64,000 nucleotides of DNA from assembly GCF_003443735.1 (NCBI RefSeq), contig NZ_CP031969.1, forward strand, positions 8,122,001 to 8,186,000. The letters run 5' to 3'. Positions 17,225 through 25,510 of this stretch are shown piece after piece (position 1 is the stretch's first letter; every line of letters starts with the position of its first letter). The notes beneath the pieces were generated by a model. It was not told the origin of the DNA. It saw nothing but the letters and a program-made list of their open reading frames with translations, and ran no database searches. The translations under genes and the position numbers were made by a program. This DNA comes from Streptomyces sp. CC0208 (lineage in GTDB: Bacteria > Actinomycetota > Actinomycetes > Streptomycetales > Streptomycetaceae).

Positions 17225-20053
17225 ATGGCAAGAAGACGTTGGCTCATGGCGATAAGGCGCCGCTGGCCGGCCGGGCTGACCGTCATGGCACTGGCGGCCG
17301 CGCTCCTGGTCGGAACGTCCGCGGCGCAGGCGGTCGCCGCATCGACCACGACCGTCACGGTGAACGGGTCGGCGTCGGGGCTGACGTTCGACGGCGAAGG
17401 CGCGATCAGCGGAGGCGGAGGCAACAGCCGTCTGCTGGCGGACTACCCGCCGGCCCAGCAGAGCCAGATCCTGGACTACCTGTTCAAGCCCGGCTACGGC
17501 GCTCAGCTCCAGATCCTCAAGCTGGAGACCGGCGGTTCGGGAAACTCGACCTCGGGCGCGGAGCCGTCCGTCGAGGAGACCAAGGGCACCATCAACTGCG
17601 ACGTCGGCTATGAGTTCTGGCTGGCGAAGCAGGCGGTGCAGCGCAATCCCGGCATCAAACTGTACGGGCTGACCTGGTCCGCTCCCGCGTGGGTGGGATC
17701 GACGTTCTACAACGCCAACGGGATCCAGTACGTCCTGGACTGGCTGGGGTGCGCGAAGCAGCACGGCCTGACGATCAGTTACATGGGCGGCTGGAACGAG
17801 CACGGCTACGACGCGAACTGGTTCCCGCAACTGCGCAGCGCCCTCGACAACAACGGCTACGGCAGCGTGCAGGTCGTGGCCGCCGACGCGAACGACTCCG
17901 GCTGGTCGACCGCGGACGGACTGGCGAACAACCCGGCGTTCAAGGCGGCCACCGCCAAGGTCGGCAACCACTACCCGTGCTCCCCGTACAACGGGTCCAG
18001 CTCCTACACCCAGTGCACCAGCACCCCGACCGCCCAGGGGCTCGGGCTGCCGCTGTGGGCCAGTGAGAACGGCACGCTGGACTACCAGGACGGCGGAGCG
18101 CCGATGGCGCGCACCAACAACCTGGTCTACCTCCAGGGCAAGATGGTCGCGAGCATCAACTGGCCGATCGTGGCAAGCACTTACCCTGATGTGTCCTTCG
18201 TGGGCCAGGGGCTGATCAAGGCGGACCGGCCCTGGTCGGGCACCTACGACGTGGGCCTGTCGACCTGGACGATGGCCCACACCACTCAGTTCGCGCAACC
18301 GGGCTGGCGTTACCTCGACAGCGGTTCCGGATACCTGGGCGGATCGTCCTACACGCAGGGCAGTTATGTCTCGCTGAAGTCGCCGAACAACCGCGACTGG
18401 TCCACCGTCGTCGAGACCACGAGAGCCACCGGCGCGCAGACGGTGACGTTCAACGTGGGCGGCGGGCTGTCGACGGGAGCGGTGCATGTCTGGTCGACGG
18501 ACCTGGCGTCCAAGGATTCGTCCACATGGTTCGTCCGGAACCCCGATGTCACACCGGACGGCTCGGGGAACTTCACGGTGACCCTCCAGCCGGACCGCTC
18601 CTACTCCTTCACCACCACGACCGGCCAGGGCAAGGGGACCCCGGTCAGCCCGGCGGCGGCGGACCTGACGCTGCCGTACAGCGACGACTTCAGCTCGGCG
18701 ACTCGTGGCAGCCAGCCCCGTTATCTCGGCACGATGGAGGGCGCGTTCGACGTGCAGCCGTGCGTCGGGCGCTCCGGGAACTGTGTCCAGCAGGAGACAC
18801 CGGCCCGGCCGCTGCAATGGGGCAACTTCAACAGCGACACGCGTCCCTACACCGCCGGCGGCAACGGCAACTGGACCAACTACCAGGTCTCCGCGGACGT
18901 GATGAACAAGGCCGCCGGATCGGTGGGCATCGCGGGCCGGCAGAAGAGTGCCGGGGAACAGTGGAACGCGGGGGAGGACCCGACCCATGTGAAGGGCTAC
19001 TGGTTCTCGCTGAGCGACACCGGCGCGTGGTCCGTCACGCGTTCCGACTTCTCGGACAACGTGGTGACGCTCGCGAGCGGTACGGCGCCGGGCGCGGCGG
19101 GACGGGGCACCTGGCACAACCTCGCGCTGGGGTTCAGCGGGGCGACGATCACCGCCGCCATCGACGGTACGAAGGTCGCCACGGTCACCGACACCGCTTA
19201 CAGTGCGGGCAAGATCGCGCTGTTCACCGGCGGCTACACAGCCGGCGGTCAGTTCGCGAACCTGGCGGTCACGCCACTGTCGGGCGGCACGCCACAGACG
19301 GTGACCGTTCCCTACAGCACCACCGGCAGCGGTACCAACCAGTGGCAGTACTCCGGGGCCTGGTCCAGTGGCGGCGGCAACACCTGGTCCAACACCGCGG
19401 GCAACACCGCCACCTTGACCTTCAAGGGAAGCTACGTCGCACTGGACTCCGTCGCCTACAACAGCCAGGGAATCATGACGGTCTCGGTCGACGGTGGTGC
19501 GGCGACCTCCGTGGATCTGTACCGCAATTCCAGTCAGGGTGTGACCGCGCCGGTCTTCACCGCGAACAACCTCGACGCGACGGCGACCCACACCCTCAAG
19601 GTCACGGTCACCGGTACCAGGAACTCCGCATCCAACGGGAGTTGGGCCTCCGTCGCTTCCGCCGTCGTCGGGACACCGACGGCCATCCCGTACAGCACCA
19701 CCGGCAGCGGTGTCGGCGAGTGGCAGTACTCCGGGTCGTGGTCCAGTGGCGGCGGCAACACCTGGTCCGACACCGCGGGCAACACCGCCACGCTGACCTT
19801 CAAGGGAAGTGGTGTGACGCTGGATTCCGTCGTCTACGACGGTCAGGGGATCGTGACGGTCTCGGTCGACGGTGGTGCGGCGACCTCCGTGGATCTGTAC
19901 CGCAATTCCAGTCAGGGTGTGACCGCGCCGGTCTTCACCGCGAACAACCTCGACGCGACGGCGACCCACACCCTCAAGGTCACGGTCACCGGTACCAGGA
20001 ACTCCGCATCCAACGGGAGTTGGGCCTCGGTCGCCGACGCGGCCATCACCTAG
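17225..20053 (+). CDS. Secreted GH59 galactosylceramidase-like beta-galactosidase with tandem C-terminal modules
   Basis: A 942-residue secreted enzyme. A signal peptide (1-39, ending AVAAS) precedes a GH59 catalytic barrel (about 45-360) with FDGEGAISGGGGNSRLL, ILDYLFKPGYGA, the acid/base in GGWNEHG (Glu192) and the nucleophile in ASENGT (Glu281). Family 59 is typified by human galactocerebrosidase, and bacterial members act on beta-galactosides, probably galactan or arabinogalactan chains. A beta-sandwich and a concanavalin-like domain (about 480-690) follow, then two nearly identical modules of about 125 residues (about 696-818 and 822-942; YSTTGSG, WQYSG, VSVDGG). The track begins with TTG 17222, but ATG 17225 has AGGAGG six bases upstream. 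It is followed by GH62. Confidence 0.88.
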   Translation: MARRRWLMAIRRRWPAGLTVMALAAALLVGTSAAQAVAASTTTVTVNGSASGLTFDGEGAISGGGGNSRLLADYPPAQQSQILDYLFKPGYGAQLQILKLETGGSGNSTSGAEPSVEETKGTINCDVGYEFWLAKQAVQRNPGIKLYGLTWSAPAWVGSTFYNANGIQYVLDWLGCAKQHGLTISYMGGWNEHGYDANWFPQLRSALDNNGYGSVQVVAADANDSGWSTADGLANNPAFKAATAKVGNHYPCSPYNGSSSYTQCTSTPTAQGLGLPLWASENGTLDYQDGGAPMARTNNLVYLQGKMVASINWPIVASTYPDVSFVGQGLIKADRPWSGTYDVGLSTWTMAHTTQFAQPGWRYLDSGSGYLGGSSYTQGSYVSLKSPNNRDWSTVVETTRATGAQTVTFNVGGGLSTGAVHVWSTDLASKDSSTWFVRNPDVTPDGSGNFTVTLQPDRSYSFTTTTGQGKGTPVSPAAADLTLPYSDDFSSATRGSQPRYLGTMEGAFDVQPCVGRSGNCVQQETPARPLQWGNFNSDTRPYTAGGNGNWTNYQVSADVMNKAAGSVGIAGRQKSAGEQWNAGEDPTHVKGYWFSLSDTGAWSVTRSDFSDNVVTLASGTAPGAAGRGTWHNLALGFSGATITAAIDGTKVATVTDTAYSAGKIALFTGGYTAGGQFANLAVTPLSGGTPQTVTVPYSTTGSGTNQWQYSGAWSSGGGNTWSNTAGNTATLTFKGSYVALDSVAYNSQGIMTVSVDGGAATSVDLYRNSSQGVTAPVFTANNLDATATHTLKVTVTGTRNSASNGSWASVASAVVGTPTAIPYSTTGSGVGEWQYSGSWSSGGGNTWSDTAGNTATLTFKGSGVTLDSVVYDGQGIVTVSVDGGAATSVDLYRNSSQGVTAPVFTANNLDATATHTLKVTVTGTRNSASNGSWASVADAAIT
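19310..20028 (+). repeat. In-frame 378-bp tandem duplication in the GH59 gene
   Basis: Two copies begin near 19310 and 19688. They are offset by 378 bp (126 codons) and are identical over the last 175 bases (19476-19650 versus 19854-20028), with scattered differences earlier. The identity of the distal part, including silent positions, points to recent duplication or gene conversion of the C-terminal module. Confidence 0.92.
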
Positions 20054-20119
20054 ATTCCCCGCGCCGCGGTGGTGGGCACAAGGCCGCCACCGCGGCCCGG
20101 ACGACGAAGGAGGAGACAG

Positions 20120-21649
20120 ATGGTGGCTATCGGTAGGGCCGGCCGGGTCTTGCCCCGACAACGCGGCTTGGCGGCAGTGGCTGTCATGACCCTGCTGACC
20201 GCGTTACTGGGCGTGGCCGGTGCGCCCCGGGCGTCGGCGGCCACGGTTGACCTCAACGGGTGGTACGTGCTGGTCAACCGCAACAGCGGCAAGGCGATGG
20301 AGGACTACAACTACGCCACGGACGACCGTGCCGCGGTCGTGCAGTGGACCCGCCATGACGGGACCAACCAGCAGTGGAGGTTCCTCGACTCGGGCGGCGG
20401 CTACTACCGGTTGCAGAACCGGCACTCGGGCAAGGTGCTCGACAACGAGGGCTGGTCCACCACGGCCGGGAGCAACCTCGTGCAGTGGAGCGACCAGAAC
20501 GCGGCCAACCAGCAGTTCCGGCCGGCGGACTCGGCGGACGGCCGGGTGCGGTTGATCAATCGCCACAGCGGGATGGCCGCGGAGCTCAAGGACGGCTCCA
20601 CCGCCGACGGGACCAGAGTCACCCAGTCCTGGGACTGGGACGGGAGCAACCAGCAATGGCAACTGGTGCGCGTCGGCAACGTCTCCGGCTCCTCGCTGCC
20701 GTCGTCGTTCCAGTGGCGCTCCAGCGGTGTCCTGGCCGGCCCGAAGCCCAACGCGCGGCACGACACCGTGGCCATCAAGGACTTCTCGGTGGTCCGCCAC
20801 AACAACGAGTGGCTGATCTACGCCTCGGCCGTCGGCCCGAGCTTCGGCTACGGGCTGGAGTTCTTCAAGTTCAGTGACTGGTCACAGGCCGCGTCGGCGC
20901 CCCAGACGTACCTGGACGAGGTCTCCCCGATGGGTCCGGGTTACCGGGCCGCACCACAGGTGTTCTACTTCGCCCCGCAGAACCTGTGGTACATGGTCTA
21001 CCAGACCGGTCCCCCCACCTACTCGACCAGCACCGACCCCAGCAACCCGGCATCATGGTCGGCGCCGAAGACGTTCATAGCCGACGAGCCTCCGATCGTG
21101 CAGCAGTACAACGGCGGCTGGCTCGACTTCTGGGTCACCTGCGACACGGCCAACTGCCATCTGTTCTTCACCAACAACAGAGGACAGCTCTTCCGGGCGC
21201 AGACCAGCCTGGGCAACTTCCCCAACGGCTTCGGCAACACCACCGTGGCCATGTCCGACTCGGCGTCCAACCTGTTCGAGGCGACCAACGTGTACAAGGT
21301 CTCGGGCACCGACCAGTACCTGCTGCTCGTGGAGGCCATGGCGCCGTCCAACGGACGACGCTACTTCCGGTCCTTCACCTCCAACAGCCTCGCCGGGACC
21401 TGGACACCGCTGGCCGCCAGCGAGTCCTCGCCGTTCGCAGGCGCCAAGAACGTCACCTTCTCCGGCACACCGTGGACCCAGGACATCAGTCACGGGGACA
21501 TGGTCCGCATCAACAACGACCAGACCAACACCATCAGTCCCTGCAACCTGCAGTACGTCTACCAAGGCCTTGACCCCAACTCCAGCGGCGACTACAACTC
21601 GCTCCCGTGGCGGATGGGCCTGCTCACCCAGACCAACTCGACCTGCTGA
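20120..21649 (+). CDS. Secreted GH62 alpha-L-arabinofuranosidase with N-terminal ricin-type lectin domain
   Basis: A 509-residue secreted enzyme that removes arabinofuranose from arabinoxylan or arabinan. A signal peptide (1-40, ending RASA) is followed by a ricin-type lectin (42-184) with three Q-x-W repeats (NQQWRF, NQQFRP, NQQWQL). The GH62 five-bladed propeller (193-509) shows LPSSFQWRSSGVLAGPKP, the catalytic base in IKDFSVV (Asp221), LDFWVTCD (Asp336) and the acid in LFEATNVYKV (Glu387). Here the lectin is N-terminal, unlike in the GH5 and GH54 proteins. GGAGG lies directly before ATG 20120. The gene starts 66 bases after GH59, so the two probably form one transcript. Confidence 0.92.
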   Translation: MVAIGRAGRVLPRQRGLAAVAVMTLLTALLGVAGAPRASAATVDLNGWYVLVNRNSGKAMEDYNYATDDRAAVVQWTRHDGTNQQWRFLDSGGGYYRLQNRHSGKVLDNEGWSTTAGSNLVQWSDQNAANQQFRPADSADGRVRLINRHSGMAAELKDGSTADGTRVTQSWDWDGSNQQWQLVRVGNVSGSSLPSSFQWRSSGVLAGPKPNARHDTVAIKDFSVVRHNNEWLIYASAVGPSFGYGLEFFKFSDWSQAASAPQTYLDEVSPMGPGYRAAPQVFYFAPQNLWYMVYQTGPPTYSTSTDPSNPASWSAPKTFIADEPPIVQQYNGGWLDFWVTCDTANCHLFFTNNRGQLFRAQTSLGNFPNGFGNTTVAMSDSASNLFEATNVYKVSGTDQYLLLVEAMAPSNGRRYFRSFTSNSLAGTWTPLAASESSPFAGAKNVTFSGTPWTQDISHGDMVRINNDQTNTISPCNLQYVYQGLDPNSSGDYNSLPWRMGLLTQTNSTC

Positions 21650-21689
21650 TCAACCGCACACTCCCGCTCACGCCCCGGACGGTGGCTGG

Positions 21690-21788
21690 TCAGCCGGCGC
21701 TGGCCGCCGTCCACTTCTGGCTGCTGGTGTTGTTGCAGTCCCAGGTGATGACCTTCGTGTTGTTCGCGGTGCCGTCGTTGTCCGCGCC
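21690..21788 (-). pseudogene. Remnant of a ricin-type lectin C-terminus
   Basis: The minus strand encodes a 32-residue tail ending at a stop at 21690 with NNTKVITWDCNN and TSSQKWTAA, the last repeat of a CBM13/ricin domain. Upstream of 21788 the frame loses all similarity, and no catalytic domain is present. It is most likely the surviving end of a sixth lectin-bearing hydrolase at the edge of the island. Confidence 0.6.
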
Positions 21789-22518
21789 GACCCGAACAGG
21801 GGCAGGACACCCTGGCTGTACGGGAGTTGGTGTGCCTGGCGTGCCGTCCGACCGGAAATCAGGGCCGGGGGCGTGCTCGACGGGTGACCGGGCCGAGTCG
21901 GAGCGGCCGCGGCCCCGCCCTCGGGCGGTGTTCGTCGCCCACCGGGCCGAGTCGGTCAGCACGTCCCGGCAGGCGACGTCGAAGCGCGGCGACGGCGATC
22001 TGGATCAACCACTCGACCGGGTCCACGCCCTCGGTGTCGGCGACATCAGAGGCTGCCGCGATGGCCGTGCCGATCAAGGCGGTGACGATGCCGATCAGGA
22101 TTGTCCACCGCATGCCGATGCGCTGACGCCCGGGGAGCGCGAGCCGCGCGGGCCGGACTCGCCGTGCGGGAAGCCGCAGGGTATCCGGGAGCGGGATGTC
22201 CGAGACGGGCGCGGCGTGCTCGCGCCGCTCGTGTCGAAGCGCGGACGTCCTCCCGCGCTTCGGGTACGGGCGGCACCCTGCAGCCCCGGCCGGGCCTCTG
22301 GGCGCCCATGAGTTCGGCCCCGCCCCGGGGGGTTCAGGACGAGCGGCGCGGCCCGGTCGCATGAGCGGTGGCGGCACGCCCCTACGGCACGCCCTTACGG
22401 CGCGGGCGTGCCGCCTGTACCTGCGTCATCAGTGGCTCGAATCCCCGGACCGGCGGACCCCTTCCGGGACACAGGGCCGGACGCCGGCCGGCGAGGGCGT
22501 CGGGTACGACCTCGTGGG
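21789..22518. other. Non-coding, decayed region between GH62 and the GlsB gene
   Basis: Apart from the lectin tail on its left and the GlsB-like remnant at 21976-22146, I see no intact gene in about 730 bases. The open frames here are Arg/Pro/Gly-rich and look like by-products of high G+C. It reads as a junction where genes have been lost. Confidence 0.5.
21976..22146 (-). pseudogene. Remnant of a GlsB/YeaQ/YmgE-type membrane protein
   Basis: A minus-strand segment reads ALPGRQRIG, WTILIGIVTALIGTAIA and DVADTEGVDPVEWLIQ, which is the C-terminal two-thirds of an actinobacterial GlsB/YeaQ/YmgE protein. The expected N-terminal span (GIIGWIILGLLAGAIA in the intact neighbour) is missing, and the frame continues upstream and downstream into low-complexity Arg/Pro sequence. 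It is a paralogue of the intact gene at 22519-22785 rather than a copy of it. Confidence 0.6.
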
Positions 22519-22785
22519 TCAGTTCCGCGAGTTGCCGAACAGCAGGCGGTAGCCGATCAGCAGGACCAGGGAGCCGCCGATCGCCGCGCCCCAGGTGTAG
22601 AGGTCGAAGAAGTGGCTCTCCACCGGGCGGTCGAGGAAGCGCGCGGAGAGCCAGCCGCCGACGAACGCCCCGGCGACCCCGATGAGGGTGGTGCCGATCA
22701 GACCGCCCGGGTCGCGGCCGGGCAGCAGGATCTTGGCGATGGCTCCGGCGAGCAGACCCAGGATGATCCAGCCGATGATGCCCAC
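22519..22785 (-). CDS. GlsB/YeaQ/YmgE family stress-response membrane protein
   Basis: An 88-residue protein with three hydrophobic segments: GIIGWIILGLLAGAIAKILL, GLIGTTLIGVAGAFVGGWLS, and a C-terminal AAIGGSLVLLIGYRLLF. This is the standard layout of the transglycosylase-associated (GlsB/YeaQ/YmgE) family, general-stress membrane proteins without a known reaction. GTG 22785 was chosen because GGAGG lies eight bases upstream; the longer open frame is not conserved-looking. It diverges from the ArsR-family gene, and TTGCGCAA at 22853-22860 lies in its promoter region. Confidence 0.87.
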   Translation of the reverse strand: MGIIGWIILGLLAGAIAKILLPGRDPGGLIGTTLIGVAGAFVGGWLSARFLDRPVESHFFDLYTWGAAIGGSLVLLIGYRLLFGNSRN

Positions 22786-22852
22786 GGTGTTGTCCTCCAG
22801 ACGGGTCAGGCCGGGCGGAGTGCGCCTGGCCCACGCCCCTTCGGTTGCCTGA

Positions 22853-22860
22853 TTGCGCAA
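22853..22860. promoter_or_regulatory. TTGCGCAA site 1, upstream of the GlsB-like gene
   Basis: Perfect 8-bp palindrome 68 bases upstream of the GlsB-like start. Three further copies lie within 2.6 kb. An additional TTGC half-site (in GGTTGCCTGA) lies just to its left. Confidence 0.5.
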
Positions 22861-22943
22861 GCTTATGGAGTGAGGACAGAGGGGAACAGGGCTGACGGGT
22901 TGCTGGTGACAAGTCGTCGACGTTCTTCCACACGCTTATTACA

Positions 22944-22951
22944 TTGCGCAA
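22944..22951. promoter_or_regulatory. TTGCGCAA site 2, upstream of the ArsR-family gene
   Basis: Perfect palindrome about 100 bases before the ArsR-family start and 91 bp from site 1, in an AT-richer stretch (TTATTACA) that may hold a promoter. Its position suits autoregulation. Confidence 0.5.
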
Positions 22952-23050
22952 CCGACGAAGTGGAGGCGCTCTCGTGGCCGAGGCGCCACCCCCTTACACT
23001 GAGACAGCACGCATGCGTCGACGGTGACCGGGGCGGGACGGGAGGGGATC

Positions 23051-23407
23051 GTGGCGACACTCGCCGGTGGCTTCGGGGACCCGTCCGTCGAGGTCCTGAC
23101 CGAGGCGGCCGCCACGTTCGGACTGCTTGCCTCCTCGGCCCGGCTGCACATCATGTGGGCGTTGTCCCAGGGCGAGAGCGACGTCACCCACCTCGCCGAC
23201 CGGGTCGGCGGCGCGCTGCCCGCGGTCAGCCAGCACCTGGCGAAACTGAAACTCGCCGGACTCGTGCGTTCCCGACGTGAAGGTCGCCGGCAGATCTACT
23301 ACGTCGACGACCCCGACATCGTGACCGTGGTCCGCGTCATGGTGGGACAGCTGACCGCCCGTACCGTCCCGGCCGCCGGGCACAGCGCCGCCGCCCGCAG
23401 CTTCTAG
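23051..23407 (+). CDS. ArsR-family transcriptional repressor
   Basis: A 118-residue winged-helix protein of the ArsR/SmtB type. ARLHIMWALSQGESDVTHLADRV, the recognition helix ALPAVSQHLAKLKLAGLVRSRREGR and the wing QIYYVDD are clear. The classic ELCVCDL metal-binding motif of ArsR is absent (the helix reads GESDVTHLAD), so it may sense another metal or a non-metal signal. GTG 23051 follows a GGAGG-like site, whereas the frame open from 23024 has none. It faces the GlsB-like gene and precedes the LCP gene, and all three have a TTGCGCAA box upstream, making this protein the prime candidate for binding it. Confidence 0.87.
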   Translation: MATLAGGFGDPSVEVLTEAAATFGLLASSARLHIMWALSQGESDVTHLADRVGGALPAVSQHLAKLKLAGLVRSRREGRRQIYYVDDPDIVTVVRVMVGQLTARTVPAAGHSAAARSF

Positions 23408-23734
23408 GCGGCGGCGCCGCACGGGCCGTTTCCTCGTTCGACGAGGTCAAGAAGGGTCGGGACGGCGGTGAACCGCGGCTGGGAGGAACTCCCGAGGGCC
23501 GGGACCTCGCCCCCGAGGGGCAGGCGCCCCGGAGGTTGCCGCGATCTGTCATGAGATCTCTCACCCGTGAAATGCGACGCCGTCCGTGCTGGTCGCGCCA
23601 GGGGTTTGTTAGATTGCGCAACTACGCAACCTAGGCGAAGCTCCCGCTTGGCCTGTCTGTACATCGCCGCGCACGCCCGGCCGCCCCCTCCAAGGCCCGG
23701 CCTGAGGGGCCCGACCGTTTCGTGGGAGTGGTAG
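23408..23734. other. Intergenic region upstream of the LCP gene
   Basis: 327 bases without a gene. The left half may carry the ArsR-family terminator, but no strong hairpin was seen. The right half holds TTGCGCAA (23614-23621) followed at once by a second imperfect copy (TACGCAAC), and thus the probable LCP promoter. Confidence 0.5.
23614..23621. promoter_or_regulatory. TTGCGCAA site 3, upstream of the LCP gene
   Basis: Perfect palindrome 114 bases before the LCP start, followed 4 bases later by a half-site CGCAAC. The doubled arrangement suggests a stronger or cooperative site. Confidence 0.5.
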
Positions 23735-25438
23735 ATGAGCGACCGGTGGGACGGCCCGGGCGGTCAGGCCACGCGCAGCCGCACCGGCCGGGTGCCGGGA
23801 CAGCGGGAGGGCGAGGCGGACGGACATCGCCCCGGCGGCCGGGCCGCCGCCCGGGCCGCGGCCCGCTCGCAGGGCGGCAAGCGGTCGCGTCGCAGGGCCC
23901 GCCCGGTGCGGCGCGGCAGGCGGGTGCTGAAGATCGCCGGGATATGTCTGGCGCTTCTCGTCCTGGGCACGGCCGGGGTCGGCTGGTGGTTCTACCAGCA
24001 CCTCAACGGCAACATCAACAGCATCGCGCTCGACGGCAAGGGCGGTTCCGAGAAGGCCGACGCGTTCGGCCGCACCCCGATCAACATCCTGGTCATGGGC
24101 TCGGACGGCCGGACCAGCAAGGCGGACTGCAAGCTGGGCGGCGGCTGCTCCCAGACCGGTGTGCAGAGCGGAAACGGCAACGCGGACGTGCAGATGGTGG
24201 TGCACATATCCGCCGACCGCTCCAACGCCACCGTCATGAGCATCCCCCGCGACACCATGGTCGACGTCCCGGCCTGCAAGGACAGCGAGAGCGGCGAGTC
24301 CACGTCCGGCTACTACGGCCAGATCAACAGCGCGCTGCGGTACGGCCCCGCCTGCCAGGTCGCCACCATCCACCAGCTCACCGGCATCCCCATCGACCAC
24401 TTCGTCAAGCTCGACTTCTCCGGCGTCGTCAAGATGTCCGACGCGGTCGGCGGTGTCTCCGTGTGTGTCGACAACAACGTGTACGACACCTACTCGCACC
24501 TGAAACTGTCCAGGGGCGACCACACCCTCAAGGGCCAGGCGGCCCTGGAGTTCGTCCGCTCCCGGCACGGCTTCGGCGACGGCAGCGACCTCGGCCGTAC
24601 GGTCTCCCAGCACATCTTCCTCAGCGCGATGATCCGGAAGTTCAAGAGCGCGGGCACGCTCACCGACCCGACCGCGGTCTACGACCTGGCCGACGCCGCG
24701 ACCAAGGCGCTGACCGTGGACGACGGCCTCGGCAGCGTGAAGAAGCTGATCGGGCTCGCCGCCGACGTGAACAAGGTCCCCACCAAGCGGATGACCTTCA
24801 CCACGATGCAGACCGCCGCCGACCCGAACGACACCAACCGGGTGGTGGTGGGCGCGGGTGCCAAGGCCCTCTTCTCCAGCATCGCCGACGACCAGTCCCT
24901 GACCACCGGCTCCGGCAAGAAGTCCACGGCGGCCTCCGCGACCGCCAAGGCCTCGGCGGTGCCCGCCTCCCGGATCGCCGTGACCGTCGAGAACGGCACC
25001 GAGATCACCGGCCGCGCCTCCGTCGTCGCGAACGCGCTCACCGGCCAGGGCTTCAGCTCCGCCACGACCACGGCCAACGCGCCGAGCCCCGCGACGACGA
25101 CCATGCTCACCTACGGCACGGGCCAGAAGGCCGAGGCCCAGACCGTCGCCAAGGCGCTCGGACTGCGCACCTCGCACCTCAAGGAGGGCACGGGTACCGG
25201 CCTGACCCTGGTGATCGGCGGCGACTGGACGAGCGGCACCACGTTTCCGGGCGGCTCGTCCTCGCCGGCCCCCGCCGACACGAAGGCCGCGGTCTCCAAC
25301 GCCCACGCCCAGACCGCCGACGAGGCCAAGAAATGCGCGCAGGTGAGCCCCTACAAGACGGTCTCGCTCAACGGGGTCCCGATGACACCCGCGCAGGCGT
25401 ACGCGGCGGCTACCGACAAGAAGGACTCGGACGAGTGA
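23735..25438 (+). CDS. LCP (LytR-CpsA-Psr) family cell-wall glycopolymer ligase
   Basis: A 567-residue type II membrane protein. A basic cytoplasmic N-terminus (1-62), one membrane span (66-86), the extracytoplasmic LCP domain (about 112-330), and a C-terminal LytR_C domain (about 415-505, RIAVTVENGTEITG). LCP markers include NILVMGSDGR, the MSIPRDTMVD arginine-aspartate pair and EFVRSRHGFGDGSDLGR. LCP enzymes transfer polyprenyl-linked anionic glycopolymers to peptidoglycan. GGAG ahead of ATG 23735 is consistent with the start. The gene has a TTGCGCAA site upstream and is followed 72 bases later by a tatA-like gene with the same site in between. Confidence 0.9.
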   Translation: MSDRWDGPGGQATRSRTGRVPGQREGEADGHRPGGRAAARAAARSQGGKRSRRRARPVRRGRRVLKIAGICLALLVLGTAGVGWWFYQHLNGNINSIALDGKGGSEKADAFGRTPINILVMGSDGRTSKADCKLGGGCSQTGVQSGNGNADVQMVVHISADRSNATVMSIPRDTMVDVPACKDSESGESTSGYYGQINSALRYGPACQVATIHQLTGIPIDHFVKLDFSGVVKMSDAVGGVSVCVDNNVYDTYSHLKLSRGDHTLKGQAALEFVRSRHGFGDGSDLGRTVSQHIFLSAMIRKFKSAGTLTDPTAVYDLADAATKALTVDDGLGSVKKLIGLAADVNKVPTKRMTFTTMQTAADPNDTNRVVVGAGAKALFSSIADDQSLTTGSGKKSTAASATAKASAVPASRIAVTVENGTEITGRASVVANALTGQGFSSATTTANAPSPATTTMLTYGTGQKAEAQTVAKALGLRTSHLKEGTGTGLTLVIGGDWTSGTTFPGGSSSPAPADTKAAVSNAHAQTADEAKKCAQVSPYKTVSLNGVPMTPAQAYAAATDKKDSDE

Positions 25439-25466
25439 GGTGGGGACCGAGTCCGTGGTTGTACAG

Positions 25467-25474
25467 TTGCGCAA
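25467..25474. promoter_or_regulatory. TTGCGCAA site 4, upstream of the TatA-like gene
   Basis: Perfect palindrome in the 72-bp gap between the LCP and TatA-like genes, 36 bases before the TatA start. It lies inside a larger imperfect inverted repeat with outer TTG/CAA half-sites. Confidence 0.5.
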
Positions 25475-25510
25475 GCTGGCAACAATGAGCGCGGAGAAGG
25501 GACGTACGGC

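Noticed and set aside
17090..20161. 1023-codon open frame opposite GH59
   Set aside because: Same reason: its composition is driven by the codon bias of the plus-strand gene, and it has no recognisable domain.
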